From Proteiniclasticum sediminis (lineage in GTDB: Bacteria > Bacillota > Clostridia > Clostridiales > Clostridiaceae), in contig NZ_JAGSCS010000001.1 in assembly GCF_018128025.1 (NCBI RefSeq), forward strand, positions 113,242 through 177,241: a stretch of 64,000 nt of DNA. The letters run 5' to 3'. This document shows, piece after piece, positions 35,914 to 43,914 of this stretch. The notes beneath the pieces are model-generated. The model worked only from the letters and a program-made list of their open reading frames with translations, was not told where the DNA came from and did not search any database. Within the stretch, counting starts at the first letter, position 1, and each line of letters begins with the position of its first letter. A program made the translations under genes and the position numbers.

Positions 35914-38550
35914 ATGGAAAACAAAACGCTGACGACAACATACAGCCCCAAGGATTTTGAACGCCGCATCTACAGCAGCTGGCAGGAAAAAGGCTATTTC
36001 ACCGCCCGGGTCAATCCGGACAAAAAGCCCTACACCATCGTCATGCCGCCCCCGAACATCACGGGAAAGCTCCATATGGGCCACGCCCTGGATCTGACGC
36101 TCCAGGATATGCTCATTCGCTTTAAGCGCATGCAGGGTTATGAAGTACTGTGGCTCCCCGGGGAAGACCATGCCTCCATCGCCACCGAGGTTCGCGTGGA
36201 GAATGAACTGCTGAAGGAAGGTCTGGTCAAAAAAGATATGGGCCGGGAAGCCTTCCTGGAGAAAGTCTACGAATGGTCCGAGGAATATCGGGAGAAGATC
36301 CGCCAGCAGATCATGAAGCTGGGATCCTCCTGCGATTTCACCCGGGAAGCCTTCACCATGGATGAGAATCTCAGCCGCGCCGTGCGGGAAGTCTTTGTTC
36401 GTCTCTACCAGGACGGACTGATCTACCGGGGAAACCGCATCACCAACTGGTGTCCCAAGTGTGAAACCGCCCTGTCCGATGCGGAAATCGAATATGTGGA
36501 GCAAAATGGATTCTTCTGGCATTTCCGTTATCCGCTCACGGACGGTTCCGGCTATCTCACCATCGCCACCACCCGACCGGAAACCATGCTGGGCGACACT
36601 GCCCTGGCCGTGAATCCCAAGGATGAGCGGTTCACCCACCTGGTGGGAAAAACCGTCACCCTGCCCCTCATGAACCGGGAAATCCCCATTGTGGCCGATG
36701 ACTACGTGGATCAGGAGTTCGGCACCGGCGTGGTGAAGATCACCCCCGCCCACGACCCCAACGATTTCCATGTGGGCGAACGCCATCATCTGGAAGCCAT
36801 TCGGGTCATGGATGACCGGGGAACCATCAACGCCTTGGGCGGAAAGTTCGAAGGCATGGACCGCTATGAGGCCCGCAAGGCCATCATCGCCGAAATGGAT
36901 GCCCTGGGCCTTCTGGAGAAGATTGAGCCCCACACCCACAATGTCAATACCCATGACCGCTGCGGCACCGTCATCGAACCCATCATCTCCCGGCAGTGGT
37001 ATGTTTCCATGAAGCCTTTAGCCGGTCCCGCCATTGAAGCGGTGAGGGATGGCCGAACAAAGTTTGTCCCGGAACGTTTTGACAAGATCTACTTCCACTG
37101 GCTGGAGAACATCCAGGACTGGTGTATTTCCCGTCAGCTCTGGTGGGGACACCGCATTCCCGTGTGGTACTGCCAGGACTGTGGCGAGATCACCGTGACC
37201 GTGGATACGCCCACCGCCTGTGCCCACTGCGGCTGCACTACCCTCAAGGAAGAAGAGGACGTCCTGGACACCTGGTTCAGCTCTGCCCTTTGGCCTTTCT
37301 CCACCTTGGGCTGGCCCAATGAGACGGAGGACCTGAAGTACTTCTATCCCACCTCCACTTTAGTCACCGGCTATGACATCATCCCCTTCTGGGTCATGCG
37401 CATGATGTTCTCCGGACTCTACAACATGAATGAAGTGCCCTTTGACACCGTGTTTATCCACGGCATCGTTCGCGATTCTGAAGGCCGCAAGATGAGCAAA
37501 TCCCTGGGCAACGGCGTCGATCCCCTGGAGACCATCGACCTCTACGGCGCAGATGCCCTCAGGTTCATGCTGATCACCGGCAATGCCCCGGGAAGCGATA
37601 TCCGATTCTATCCGGAGCGGGTGGAAGCGGCCCGAAACTTTGCCAACAAGCTCTGGAACGCCTCCCGATTTGCCCTGATGAACATCGATGAGACCCTCAT
37701 GGAGACCTACAAGGACAGCACCAACTACTCCCTGGCTGACCGCTGGATCCTGTCCAAGGTGAACAACCTCATCGCCGAGGTCACCCAGAACTTTGAAAAG
37801 TTTGAACTGGGTGTGGCCCTGTCCAAGGTGTATGACTTCCTCTGGAACGAGTTCTGCGACTGGTACATCGAGCTTCTGAAGCCCGTGTTCCAGAACGGTA
37901 CCGATGAAGAGAAGGGCGTTAGCTTTAGAGTAATCCGCCAGGTGCTGATCAAGGCCCTGAAGCTCCTGCATCCCACCATGCCCTTCATCACCGAAGAAAT
38001 CTACAGCCAGCTGAAGGATGAGGAAACCATCATGACGGCGACCTGGCCCGTATGCGAACCGGAGTTCATCGATCTCAAGATCGAAGAGAGCTTAAATGGC
38101 GTCATCGAAGCCATCAAGAGCATCCGAAATCTTCGTCAGGAGATGGGGGTGCCCAGCAAGCGTAAATCCACCCTCTATATTCTCCCCAATGCCGGCATGG
38201 AAGACGCCTTCCTGTCCTCCCGGGAGTACCTGCTGAAGCTGGCTTACGCCGAAGATGTGGTCCTCCTCACCGAAGACCTGAAGGATGACAACAATGTGGC
38301 CCTGGTGACCTCCACGGCAAGACTCTATATTCCGCTTCTGGATCTGGTGGACCGCGAGAAGGAACTGGCCCGCCTTAGCAAGGAAAAGGAAAAGCTGGAA
38401 GACGAAATCGACCGCGTGGCGAAAAAGCTCAACAATGAACGATTCCTGGCCAAGGCCAAGGAGGAAGTCATTGCCGAAGAGCGAGCCAAGGGCGAGAAGT
38501 ACCAGGCGATGCTGAACGCTGTCCTTGAACGCATGGACACCTTGAAGTAA
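35914..38550 (+). CDS. valS: Valyl-tRNA synthetase
   Basis: Charges tRNA-Val. ATG at 35914 behind AAGGAGGAT gives 878 residues; the open frame upstream is T-box leader and not coding. Class I motifs are present: HIGH as PPNITGKLHMGHAL (about 44-57) and KMSKS as GRKMSKSLGNGVDP. The editing (CP1) domain includes YLTIATTRPETMLGDTA. The C-terminus carries the tRNA-binding coiled coil (DREKELARLSKEKEKLEDE). Confidence 0.98.
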   Translation: MENKTLTTTYSPKDFERRIYSSWQEKGYFTARVNPDKKPYTIVMPPPNITGKLHMGHALDLTLQDMLIRFKRMQGYEVLWLPGEDHASIATEVRVENELLKEGLVKKDMGREAFLEKVYEWSEEYREKIRQQIMKLGSSCDFTREAFTMDENLSRAVREVFVRLYQDGLIYRGNRITNWCPKCETALSDAEIEYVEQNGFFWHFRYPLTDGSGYLTIATTRPETMLGDTALAVNPKDERFTHLVGKTVTLPLMNREIPIVADDYVDQEFGTGVVKITPAHDPNDFHVGERHHLEAIRVMDDRGTINALGGKFEGMDRYEARKAIIAEMDALGLLEKIEPHTHNVNTHDRCGTVIEPIISRQWYVSMKPLAGPAIEAVRDGRTKFVPERFDKIYFHWLENIQDWCISRQLWWGHRIPVWYCQDCGEITVTVDTPTACAHCGCTTLKEEEDVLDTWFSSALWPFSTLGWPNETEDLKYFYPTSTLVTGYDIIPFWVMRMMFSGLYNMNEVPFDTVFIHGIVRDSEGRKMSKSLGNGVDPLETIDLYGADALRFMLITGNAPGSDIRFYPERVEAARNFANKLWNASRFALMNIDETLMETYKDSTNYSLADRWILSKVNNLIAEVTQNFEKFELGVALSKVYDFLWNEFCDWYIELLKPVFQNGTDEEKGVSFRVIRQVLIKALKLLHPTMPFITEEIYSQLKDEETIMTATWPVCEPEFIDLKIEESLNGVIEAIKSIRNLRQEMGVPSKRKSTLYILPNAGMEDAFLSSREYLLKLAYAEDVVLLTEDLKDDNNVALVTSTARLYIPLLDLVDREKELARLSKEKEKLEDEIDRVAKKLNNERFLAKAKEEVIAEERAKGEKYQAMLNAVLERMDTLK

Positions 38551-38565
38551 GCGAACATCAAAAAG

Positions 38566-38604
38566 GCGGGAGGTTCCTCGTGGAGGAGCCTCCCGCTGAT
38601 TTTG
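38566..38604 (+). terminator. Terminator after valS
   Basis: GCGGGAGG (38566-38573) pairs with CCTCCCGC (38589-38596), with an inner TCCTC/GAGGA helix, followed by TGATTTTG. Confidence 0.7.
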
Positions 38605-38612
38605 AAAAAATG

Positions 38613-38641
38613 TTCACCTTGCCGGCCAAGACTCGTATAAT
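38613..38641 (+). promoter_or_regulatory. folC promoter
   Basis: TTCACC (38613-38618), 17 bases, TATAAT (38636-38641), 35 bases before the folC start. Confidence 0.55.
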
Positions 38642-38676
38642 GAAGTTATGCATTGCGGCAAAAAGGAGAGAGACCA

Positions 38677-39984
38677 TTGAATTACGAGGAAACCCTGGAA
38701 GAACTGCACCACATCCCCCGTGTGCCCAAGGAAGAAAACCTGGAGACCATGGAGGCCCTCATGGCCAGCCTCAGCCATCCGGAGAAAAACCTACGCCTTA
38801 TCCATGTGACGGGCACCAATGGCAAAGGATCCACCTGCAAAATGCTGTCCCAGGTGCTCGTTGGCGCTGGGTACCGCACCGGGCTCTTCACGTCGCCCTA
38901 TATCTATGATTTTCGGGAACGGATCCAGGTGAACCATGAACTGATCAGCCAGGAGGATGTGGTGCGCCTTTATGCCCGGGTGGTCGAAGCGTCCCGAAGT
39001 TTGGAAGAACGGGGCTATCGAAGACCTTCGGAGTTTGAAACGGTCACCGCCATGAGCCTTCTTTATTTCCAGGAAAAGAGGGTGGAGGTGGCCATCATGG
39101 AGGTGGGGATCGGGGGGCGCTATGATGCCACCAATGTCATCGATCCGATCCTCTCCATCCTCACGTCCATTACCTTTGATCATATGAAGATCCTGGGGGA
39201 TACTTTGGAAAAGATTGCGTGGCATAAGGCAGGCATCATGAAGGGAAAACCCGCCGTATCCGCTTCTCAGCATCCCGAGGTTCGCCGGGTACTCCAGGAG
39301 GAGGCGAGGGTGACCGGAACGCCTCTCGTCTTTGCCAAAAGCCAGCAGGTAGAGTACCAGGGCGGTGACAGCTTCACCCCCCGGGTAAAGTATACCTTTG
39401 ACCAAAGAGGCCCTCTGGAGATGGAGCTGGGCCTTTTAGGGGTACACCAGATGCTCAATGCCGGCGTGGTCCTCCTGGCTCTGGAGGAGCTGAAAATCCA
39501 AGGCTTTATGGCCATCACCGACACGGTGGTGAAAGAAGCCCTTCGCACGGTCACTTGGCCCGGCCGCATGGAAGTAGTCTCCCGGGATCCCCTGGTCATC
39601 ATTGACGGCGCCCACAATCTCGATGGGGCGGTGAATCTTCGGGAGAGCCTGGATTTTCATTTCCCCCAACGTCCCATCCTCCTCATTCTCGGGATGCTGA
39701 AGGACAAAGATGTGGCCTCCACGGCTAAAATTCTCGCTCGAAATACGAAAATGGTGCTCCTCATCACCCCCCAGGATATACGGGGAATGGATGCGGCCAT
39801 GCTGAAGGGCTACCTGGAACCCTCCGGGGAAACCCTGATCTGCAGCTCGGCAGAGCACGCGGTGAAAGAAGCCCTGAACCGAGTGGAGGAAGGGGATCTG
39901 ATCCTCTGCGCAGGCTCCCTCTACACCATCCAGGAGCTCCACCCCCGATTCCTTTCCGCCTTAACTGCCCATACCCCGTCCTAA
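38677..39984 (+). CDS. folC: Folylpolyglutamate synthase / dihydrofolate synthase
   Basis: Adds glutamate to folates, and commonly also to dihydropteroate. The TTG at 38677 (GGAG 8 nt upstream) gives the family-typical start MNYEETLEELHHIPR and 435 residues; an in-frame ATG at 38653 would lie only 12 bases after the -10 box and is unlikely. Mur-ligase-type features are IHVTGTNGKGSTCKML (P-loop), FTSPYIYDFRERIQ, VAIMEVGIGGRYDATNV, and DGAHNLDGAVNL. The valS-folC order is common in Firmicutes. Confidence 0.95.
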   Translation: MNYEETLEELHHIPRVPKEENLETMEALMASLSHPEKNLRLIHVTGTNGKGSTCKMLSQVLVGAGYRTGLFTSPYIYDFRERIQVNHELISQEDVVRLYARVVEASRSLEERGYRRPSEFETVTAMSLLYFQEKRVEVAIMEVGIGGRYDATNVIDPILSILTSITFDHMKILGDTLEKIAWHKAGIMKGKPAVSASQHPEVRRVLQEEARVTGTPLVFAKSQQVEYQGGDSFTPRVKYTFDQRGPLEMELGLLGVHQMLNAGVVLLALEELKIQGFMAITDTVVKEALRTVTWPGRMEVVSRDPLVIIDGAHNLDGAVNLRESLDFHFPQRPILLILGMLKDKDVASTAKILARNTKMVLLITPQDIRGMDAAMLKGYLEPSGETLICSSAEHAVKEALNRVEEGDLILCAGSLYTIQELHPRFLSALTAHTPS

Positions 39985-39988
39985 CAGA

Positions 39989-40028
39989 AAAGCACGCAGT
40001 GCCCGACATCAAGGGCACAACGTGCTTT
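39989..40028. terminator. Bidirectional terminator, folC / DUF4364
   Basis: AAAGCACG (39989-39996) pairs with CGTGCTTT (40021-40028), and inner GTGCCC pairs with GGGCAC. The convergent genes on both sides end at its edges. Confidence 0.7.
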
Positions 40029-40556
40029 CTAAATTTTCTTGATCAGTTCTTTATAAAGCAGTTCATAGATTCGGGTGGAATGATCTTTCCAGTTGCTGAT
40101 GGCCTGATCGGCTGTTTCCTTTGTGGGAAAGTTCATTTCCAGCTTCAGGATCTCATCCTTGTTCTCCATGGCCCGCAGGGTCACCTGGAAGGTGCTGTGG
40201 GGGCCTTCGCTGAGTTCGTGGGTGATGGTGGTTTCTTTGATCAGATGATTGATGTTTTCTTTCAGGTAACGATCAATATCCTTCCGTTTCCGCTCTTTGA
40301 TCCGGTCCCCGAACATCTCCAGTACGGCGATCCCTTGCTCGGTGATGCCCAGCTGTTCCTTGCCATTCACCTGCTCCAGGGTGATCAGGGCGGTCTTGGC
40401 CAGCTCTTCGATATACTGCTGGAGTTCAAAGTAGTTGAGGTAAACACTCTCCAGAATCAGATTGGAGAACTGGTCCTTGGTCAGGTTGAGTTTCGTATGA
40501 TAAAGCGTATAGAGTATCAACAGTTTATTTTCCGCCAGTGCATTGCTCAAGCTCAT
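40029..40556 (-). CDS. DUF4364-family winged-helix protein
   Basis: A 175-residue protein I match to the DUF4364 family of Clostridia by its beginning NALAENKLLILYTLYHTKL and the segment FELQQYIEELAKTALITLEQ. The first ~80 residues look like a winged helix (KEQLGITEQGIAVLEMF is the wing end), the rest a beta-rich domain (STFQVTLRAMENKDEILKLEM). Function is unknown; a transcription regulator is plausible. It is divergent from the SSB-like gene. Confidence 0.72.
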   Translation of the reverse strand: MSLSNALAENKLLILYTLYHTKLNLTKDQFSNLILESVYLNYFELQQYIEELAKTALITLEQVNGKEQLGITEQGIAVLEMFGDRIKERKRKDIDRYLKENINHLIKETTITHELSEGPHSTFQVTLRAMENKDEILKLEMNFPTKETADQAISNWKDHSTRIYELLYKELIKKI

Positions 40557-40670
40557 CCCTCCTCATGCCTTTCTAATCATACAAAACTTCATCCCGTTTG
40601 ACAACCGGTTTCCTTCGTCATGGAGACAAGCTTTCTAAATATATCTCTATACTATATTGACTCTTCAGGG

Positions 40671-40698
40671 TTGTAATCGACTTCAAGTCTGTTATAAT
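40671..40698 (+). promoter_or_regulatory. Promoter of the SSB-like gene
   Basis: TTGTAA (40671-40676), 16 bases, TATAAT (40693-40698). Confidence 0.55.
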
Positions 40699-40751
40699 AT
40701 TAATGGACTGAAGAAAAGTTTACATGATAGGTCAAAATGGGGGGTACAACC

Positions 40752-41426
40752 TTGGAAGCAACAAATGATAACACCGTCATCCTGGAAGGATTTTTTCTGG
40801 AACATCCTTCGTTCAGCCATGAAGTATTCGGAGAATCCTTCTATACGGCGAGATTCAGTGTGGATCGGCTCAGCAGCCAGAAAGATATTTTAAACATCAC
40901 CATTTCCTCCCGCATTCTCGGCAGTGGGGAACTGGATATCGCTGCCTATGCCCGGATCACCGGACAGCTGCGAAGCTACAATAAAATGGAAAACGGAAAG
41001 AACAAGCTCATGCTCACCGTGTTCGCCAGAAGTCTGGAGTTCCCCGAAGAGCGGGCCCTGGAGCCCAACCTCATCGAGCTCACCGGCTTTATCTGCAAGG
41101 AGCCCATTTACCGGACCACACCCTTTGGGCGGGAAATCACGGATCTGCTTTTAGCCGTGAACCGGCATTTTAATAAAACCGATTATATCCCGGTCCTCAC
41201 CTGGGGTAAGAACGCGAAGTTTGCCCAGACCATGGAGATCGGCGATAAAGTCCGGGTGGAGGGTCGGCTGCAGTCGCGCACCTACACCAAGGTCCTGGCT
41301 GATGGCACCACCGATGAGCGGGTGGCCTTTGAAGTGTCCTCCTCCTTGGTGGTTCTTCTCGACTCCCCGGAGGAAGAAAGCGAACCGGAGGACTATCCTA
41401 GCTGCAGCAGCGCTCATCTGGCTTAA
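40752..41426 (+). CDS. Single-stranded DNA-binding-like protein with two OB folds
   Basis: The second half (from about residue 110) is a clear SSB-type OB fold: LIELTGFICKEPIYRTTPFG, ITDLLLAVNR, DYIPVLTWGKNAKFAQTM, GDKVRVEGRLQSR. The first half (about 8-100) has the same strand pattern in a diverged form (FYTARFSVDRLSSQKDILNI, ITGQLRSYNKMENGKNKLML). I prefer the TTG start at 40752, 6 nt after GGGGGGT, giving 224 residues; ATG 40737 lacks a ribosome site. The usual acidic SSB tail (DDDIPF-like) is absent; the C-terminus is EESEPEDYPSCSSAHLA. It is likely an accessory SSB paralogue and not the replicative one. Confidence 0.75.
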   Translation: MEATNDNTVILEGFFLEHPSFSHEVFGESFYTARFSVDRLSSQKDILNITISSRILGSGELDIAAYARITGQLRSYNKMENGKNKLMLTVFARSLEFPEERALEPNLIELTGFICKEPIYRTTPFGREITDLLLAVNRHFNKTDYIPVLTWGKNAKFAQTMEIGDKVRVEGRLQSRTYTKVLADGTTDERVAFEVSSSLVVLLDSPEEESEPEDYPSCSSAHLA

Positions 41427-41434
41427 ACAGGGGC

Positions 41435-41462
41435 TTGACAAGGATTTTTGGCGCGCTATAAT
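41435..41462 (+). promoter_or_regulatory. Consensus promoter for the 54-residue protein
   Basis: Perfect TTGACA (41435-41440) and perfect TATAAT (41457-41462), 16-base spacer. It starts 9 bases after the SSB-like stop and fixes the downstream start at 41493. Confidence 0.8.
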
Positions 41463-41492
41463 ATGTCTATCTTCAAAGAGGCAGGGATAGAT

Positions 41493-41657
41493 ATGAACAA
41501 GGGATTAGTGGTTTACCAGGTCCTGGTGATTCTGATCGCCGTTGTCGCCGCCGGATTTTTCTTCATCAATCACGGCTACGTTCAGACGATCGTTTATCTG
41601 GTTTTGGTGGCGTTGCTCCTCAGCTATGTGCTGAACGAACGCAGCAAGAAGGCTTAA
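41493..41657 (+). CDS. Small two-helix membrane protein
   Basis: Unrecognised 54-residue protein starting MNKGLVVYQVLVILIAVV, with two hydrophobic helices (about 5-25 and 30-46) and a basic end (LNERSKKA). It has its own full-consensus promoter and a terminator 8 bases after the stop, so it is a separate transcript. A longer open frame from 41448 would start inside the promoter and is rejected. Function is unknown. Confidence 0.7.
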   Translation: MNKGLVVYQVLVILIAVVAAGFFFINHGYVQTIVYLVLVALLLSYVLNERSKKA

Positions 41658-41664
41658 TACATTG

Positions 41665-41694
41665 AAGGTTGCCCGGAAAGGGCAGCCTTTTTTG
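41665..41694 (+). terminator. Terminator after the small membrane gene
   Basis: AAGG..GCCC pairs with GGGC.GCCTT (41665-41674 and 41680-41689), followed by TTTTT. Confidence 0.75.
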
Positions 41695-41758
41695 TTCTGT
41701 GACACGGTTACTGAAAGTATGATAAAATGAGTCTATTAAGAAAATGAGGTGTTCACTG

Positions 41759-42487
41759 ATGGAAAGTTACCGCGGTTTTTCCAGCCTGTATGATGAGCTC
41801 ATCCATGAGGATATTGATTACGAAAAGATGGCTTCCTATATTCTTCAGCATTCGGCAGGACGAAAATCCTATTTGGATTTAGGCTGTGGCACGGGCAACC
41901 TTTCACTGCTCCTGGGCAGACACTTTCAGGAAACCCACCTGGTGGACCTGTCTCCCGAAATGCTGACCCTGGCAGAGGACAAGTTCACGGAGGCCAAGGT
42001 GCCTCACCAGGCCTTTGCGTTATCCATGACGGAGATTGCCTTTGGTCAAACCTATGACCTCATCACATCCTCCCTGGATGCCCTGAACTATGTCCTGGAC
42101 TTGGACGAGGTGGGGGAGATCTTCCGACGGGTTTATGACCATTTGAAGGACAACGGCGTCTTTATCTTTGATCTCAACTCTCCCTACAAGCTGCGGGAAA
42201 TCCTGGGCTTTCAGGACTATGTCTACACCCGGGAGGACCTGGTGTACACCTGGGAAAACTATCTCGAAGGGGACATCGTGGAAATGACCCTGAACTTCTT
42301 CATCCCCCGGGGGAAGCTCTATGAGCGGGTGGAGGAGTTTCATGAAGAGCGAATTTATGAACCCCACATCATCGAAACCCTGCTCCGGCAGGCGGGCTTT
42401 ACTCAGGTTCGCATGACGGAGGACTATACCGAGGCTCCTTTGACGGAGACCTCCGAGCGCATCACATTCATCGTAAGAAAGAGGTAA
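41759..42487 (+). CDS. Class I SAM-dependent methyltransferase
   Basis: A 242-residue methyltransferase from ATG 41759 (GAGGTG 7 nt upstream). Motif I is [17 protein letters not shown], followed by [17 protein letters not shown] and the [19 protein letters not shown] segment. It resembles the group annotated near hslO or rsfS in Clostridia; substrate unknown. hslO starts 4 bases after its stop. Confidence 0.85.
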   Translation: MESYRGFSSLYDELIHEDIDYEKMASYILQHSAGRKSYLDLGCGTGNLSLLLGRHFQETHLVDLSPEMLTLAEDKFTEAKVPHQAFALSMTEIAFGQTYDLITSSLDALNYVLDLDEVGEIFRRVYDHLKDNGVFIFDLNSPYKLREILGFQDYVYTREDLVYTWENYLEGDIVEMTLNFFIPRGKLYERVEEFHEERIYEPHIIETLLRQAGFTQVRMTEDYTEAPLTETSERITFIVRKR

Positions 42488-42491
42488 AATA

Positions 42492-43379
42492 ATGGATAAT
42501 TTAATTCACGCCACAGCCCATGACGGATTTGTGCGGATCATCGCCGCAGAAACCACGGATCTCGTCAATGAGGCCGTTCAGCAGCACAACACCATGCCCA
42601 CGGCATCGGCGGCCTTTGGCCGCATGCTCACCGCCGGTTCCCTCATGGGTTCCATGATGAAGAACCCCCAGGACACCATCACGGTGCAGATCAATGGGGG
42701 AGGAATCAGCGGCGGCGTCCTCGTCACAGGAAAATCCGACGGACGGGTGAAGGGCTATATTGAGAACCCCGATGCGGATCTTCCGCAAAATGACGCCGGC
42801 AAGCTCAATGTCTCGGGAATCATCGGTCTCGACGGCAAACTCACCGTCATCATGGACCTGGGGATGAAAGAGCCCTATGTGAGCTCCGTGCCCATCTACA
42901 CCGGGGAAATCGCGGAAGATCTGGCTTATTACTACACGGTTTCAGAACAGACCCCCTCTGCCGTAGCCCTGGGCGTTCTCATCGAAACCGACGGTTCCGT
43001 GAAAAAGTCCGGAGGCTTCATCATCCAGATGCTTCCCGGCGCCCATGAAATGATCGCCGATATCCTCATGTTCCGTCTCCAGGAAATCCCAAACCTCACC
43101 ACCATGCTCTGTGATGGCAACACCATCAAGGAAGTGCTGGAGTTCATCTTTGAGGATATGGGCCTGAAGATCCTGGAGGAAAAGGTCCCCAAGCTTTACT
43201 GCGACTGTTCCCAGGAAAGGGTGGCAAAGGCCCTCTTAACCATCGGAGAAAAGGACCTGCAGGAACTCTACGACGACAACAAGACCGAAGAACTGGTCTG
43301 TCATTTCTGCAATACGAAATACCATTTTGAACACGAGGATCTGGGGGCACTGTTGGACGAAATCCGAAAGAACGCCTAG
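42492..43379 (+). CDS. hslO: Hsp33 redox-regulated chaperone
   Basis: Holdase chaperone activated by oxidation. The 295-residue protein starts [19 protein letters not shown] and has the fold motif [21 protein letters not shown]. The C-terminal zinc site has CDC (YCDCSQERV) and CHFC ([13 protein letters not shown]), the four cysteines that form disulfides on activation. Confidence 0.96.
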   Translation: MDNLIHATAHDGFVRIIAAETTDLVNEAVQQHNTMPTASAAFGRMLTAGSLMGSMMKNPQDTITVQINGGGISGGVLVTGKSDGRVKGYIENPDADLPQNDAGKLNVSGIIGLDGKLTVIMDLGMKEPYVSSVPIYTGEIAEDLAYYYTVSEQTPSAVALGVLIETDGSVKKSGGFIIQMLPGAHEMIADILMFRLQEIPNLTTMLCDGNTIKEVLEFIFEDMGLKILEEKVPKLYCDCSQERVAKALLTIGEKDLQELYDDNKTEELVCHFCNTKYHFEHEDLGALLDEIRKNA

Positions 43380-43384
43380 GAAAG

Positions 43385-43408
43385 GGAGGCCGGCAGGTCT
43401 CTTTTTTC
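43385..43408 (+). terminator. Terminator after hslO
   Basis: GAGGCC pairs with GGTCTC (one G-T pair) over a GGCA loop, followed by TTTTTT. Confidence 0.6.
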
Positions 43409-43512
43409 TTGAACTGGAGGATTTCTCGGGTCCTCCGCTCCAGATTTCCCAGGAAACGATTCGCCCTGTTTCGTTTACAAGACTGCCGACGGTGAAAAAT
43501 CATCGTCAAGAC

Positions 43513-43541
43513 TTGATTTATAAGGCGAATTCTGTTTTAAT
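43513..43541 (+). promoter_or_regulatory. HU gene promoter
   Basis: TTGATT (43513-43518), 17 bases, TTTAAT (43536-43541) preceded by TGT. Confidence 0.45.
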
Positions 43542-43574
43542 AATCTTTGTGTTCAGAAATAAGGAGGACTAATT

Positions 43575-43850
43575 ATGAATAAAGCACAGTTAGTGTCAAA
43601 GATTGCAGAAAAGACCAATTTTACAAAGAAAGATTCTGAAAAGGTATTGAAGGCCACCATCGAGAGCATCGTGGAAGCCCTGACCACCGGTGACAAGGTT
43701 CAGCTTTCCGGCTTCGGAACCTTCGAAGTCAAGAACAGAAAGGCCCGCGTTGGACGTAACCCCAAGACCAACGAGGAGATCCACATTCCTGAGTTCAGAC
43801 AGCCCGCATTCCGTGCAGGAAAAGACCTCAAGGAAATCATCAACGAGTAA
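43575..43850 (+). CDS. hup: HU-family DNA-binding protein
   Basis: Nucleoid protein of 91 residues: MNKAQLVSKIAEKTNFTKKD, VQLSGFGTFEVKNRKARVGR and NPKTNEEIHIPEFRQPAFRA give the complete HU signature, including the DNA-intercalating Pro in the beta arm. AAGGAGG precedes the start, and a terminator follows. Confidence 0.97.
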   Translation: MNKAQLVSKIAEKTNFTKKDSEKVLKATIESIVEALTTGDKVQLSGFGTFEVKNRKARVGRNPKTNEEIHIPEFRQPAFRAGKDLKEIINE

Positions 43851-43852
43851 TC

Positions 43853-43914
43853 CCATCAGGAACCCTGATGGTTCGGATAAAAAGAGAACAGCCTTGCGGC
43901 TGTTCTCTTTTTTC
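43853..43914. terminator. Hairpins between hup and hydA
   Basis: A hairpin CCATCAGG/CCTGATGG (43853-43860, 43864-43871) is followed by a longer one, AAAGAGAACAGCC/GGCTGTTCTCTTT (43881-43893, 43898-43910). The second has T-runs on both strands and can end both the hup and the hydCBA transcripts. Confidence 0.85.
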
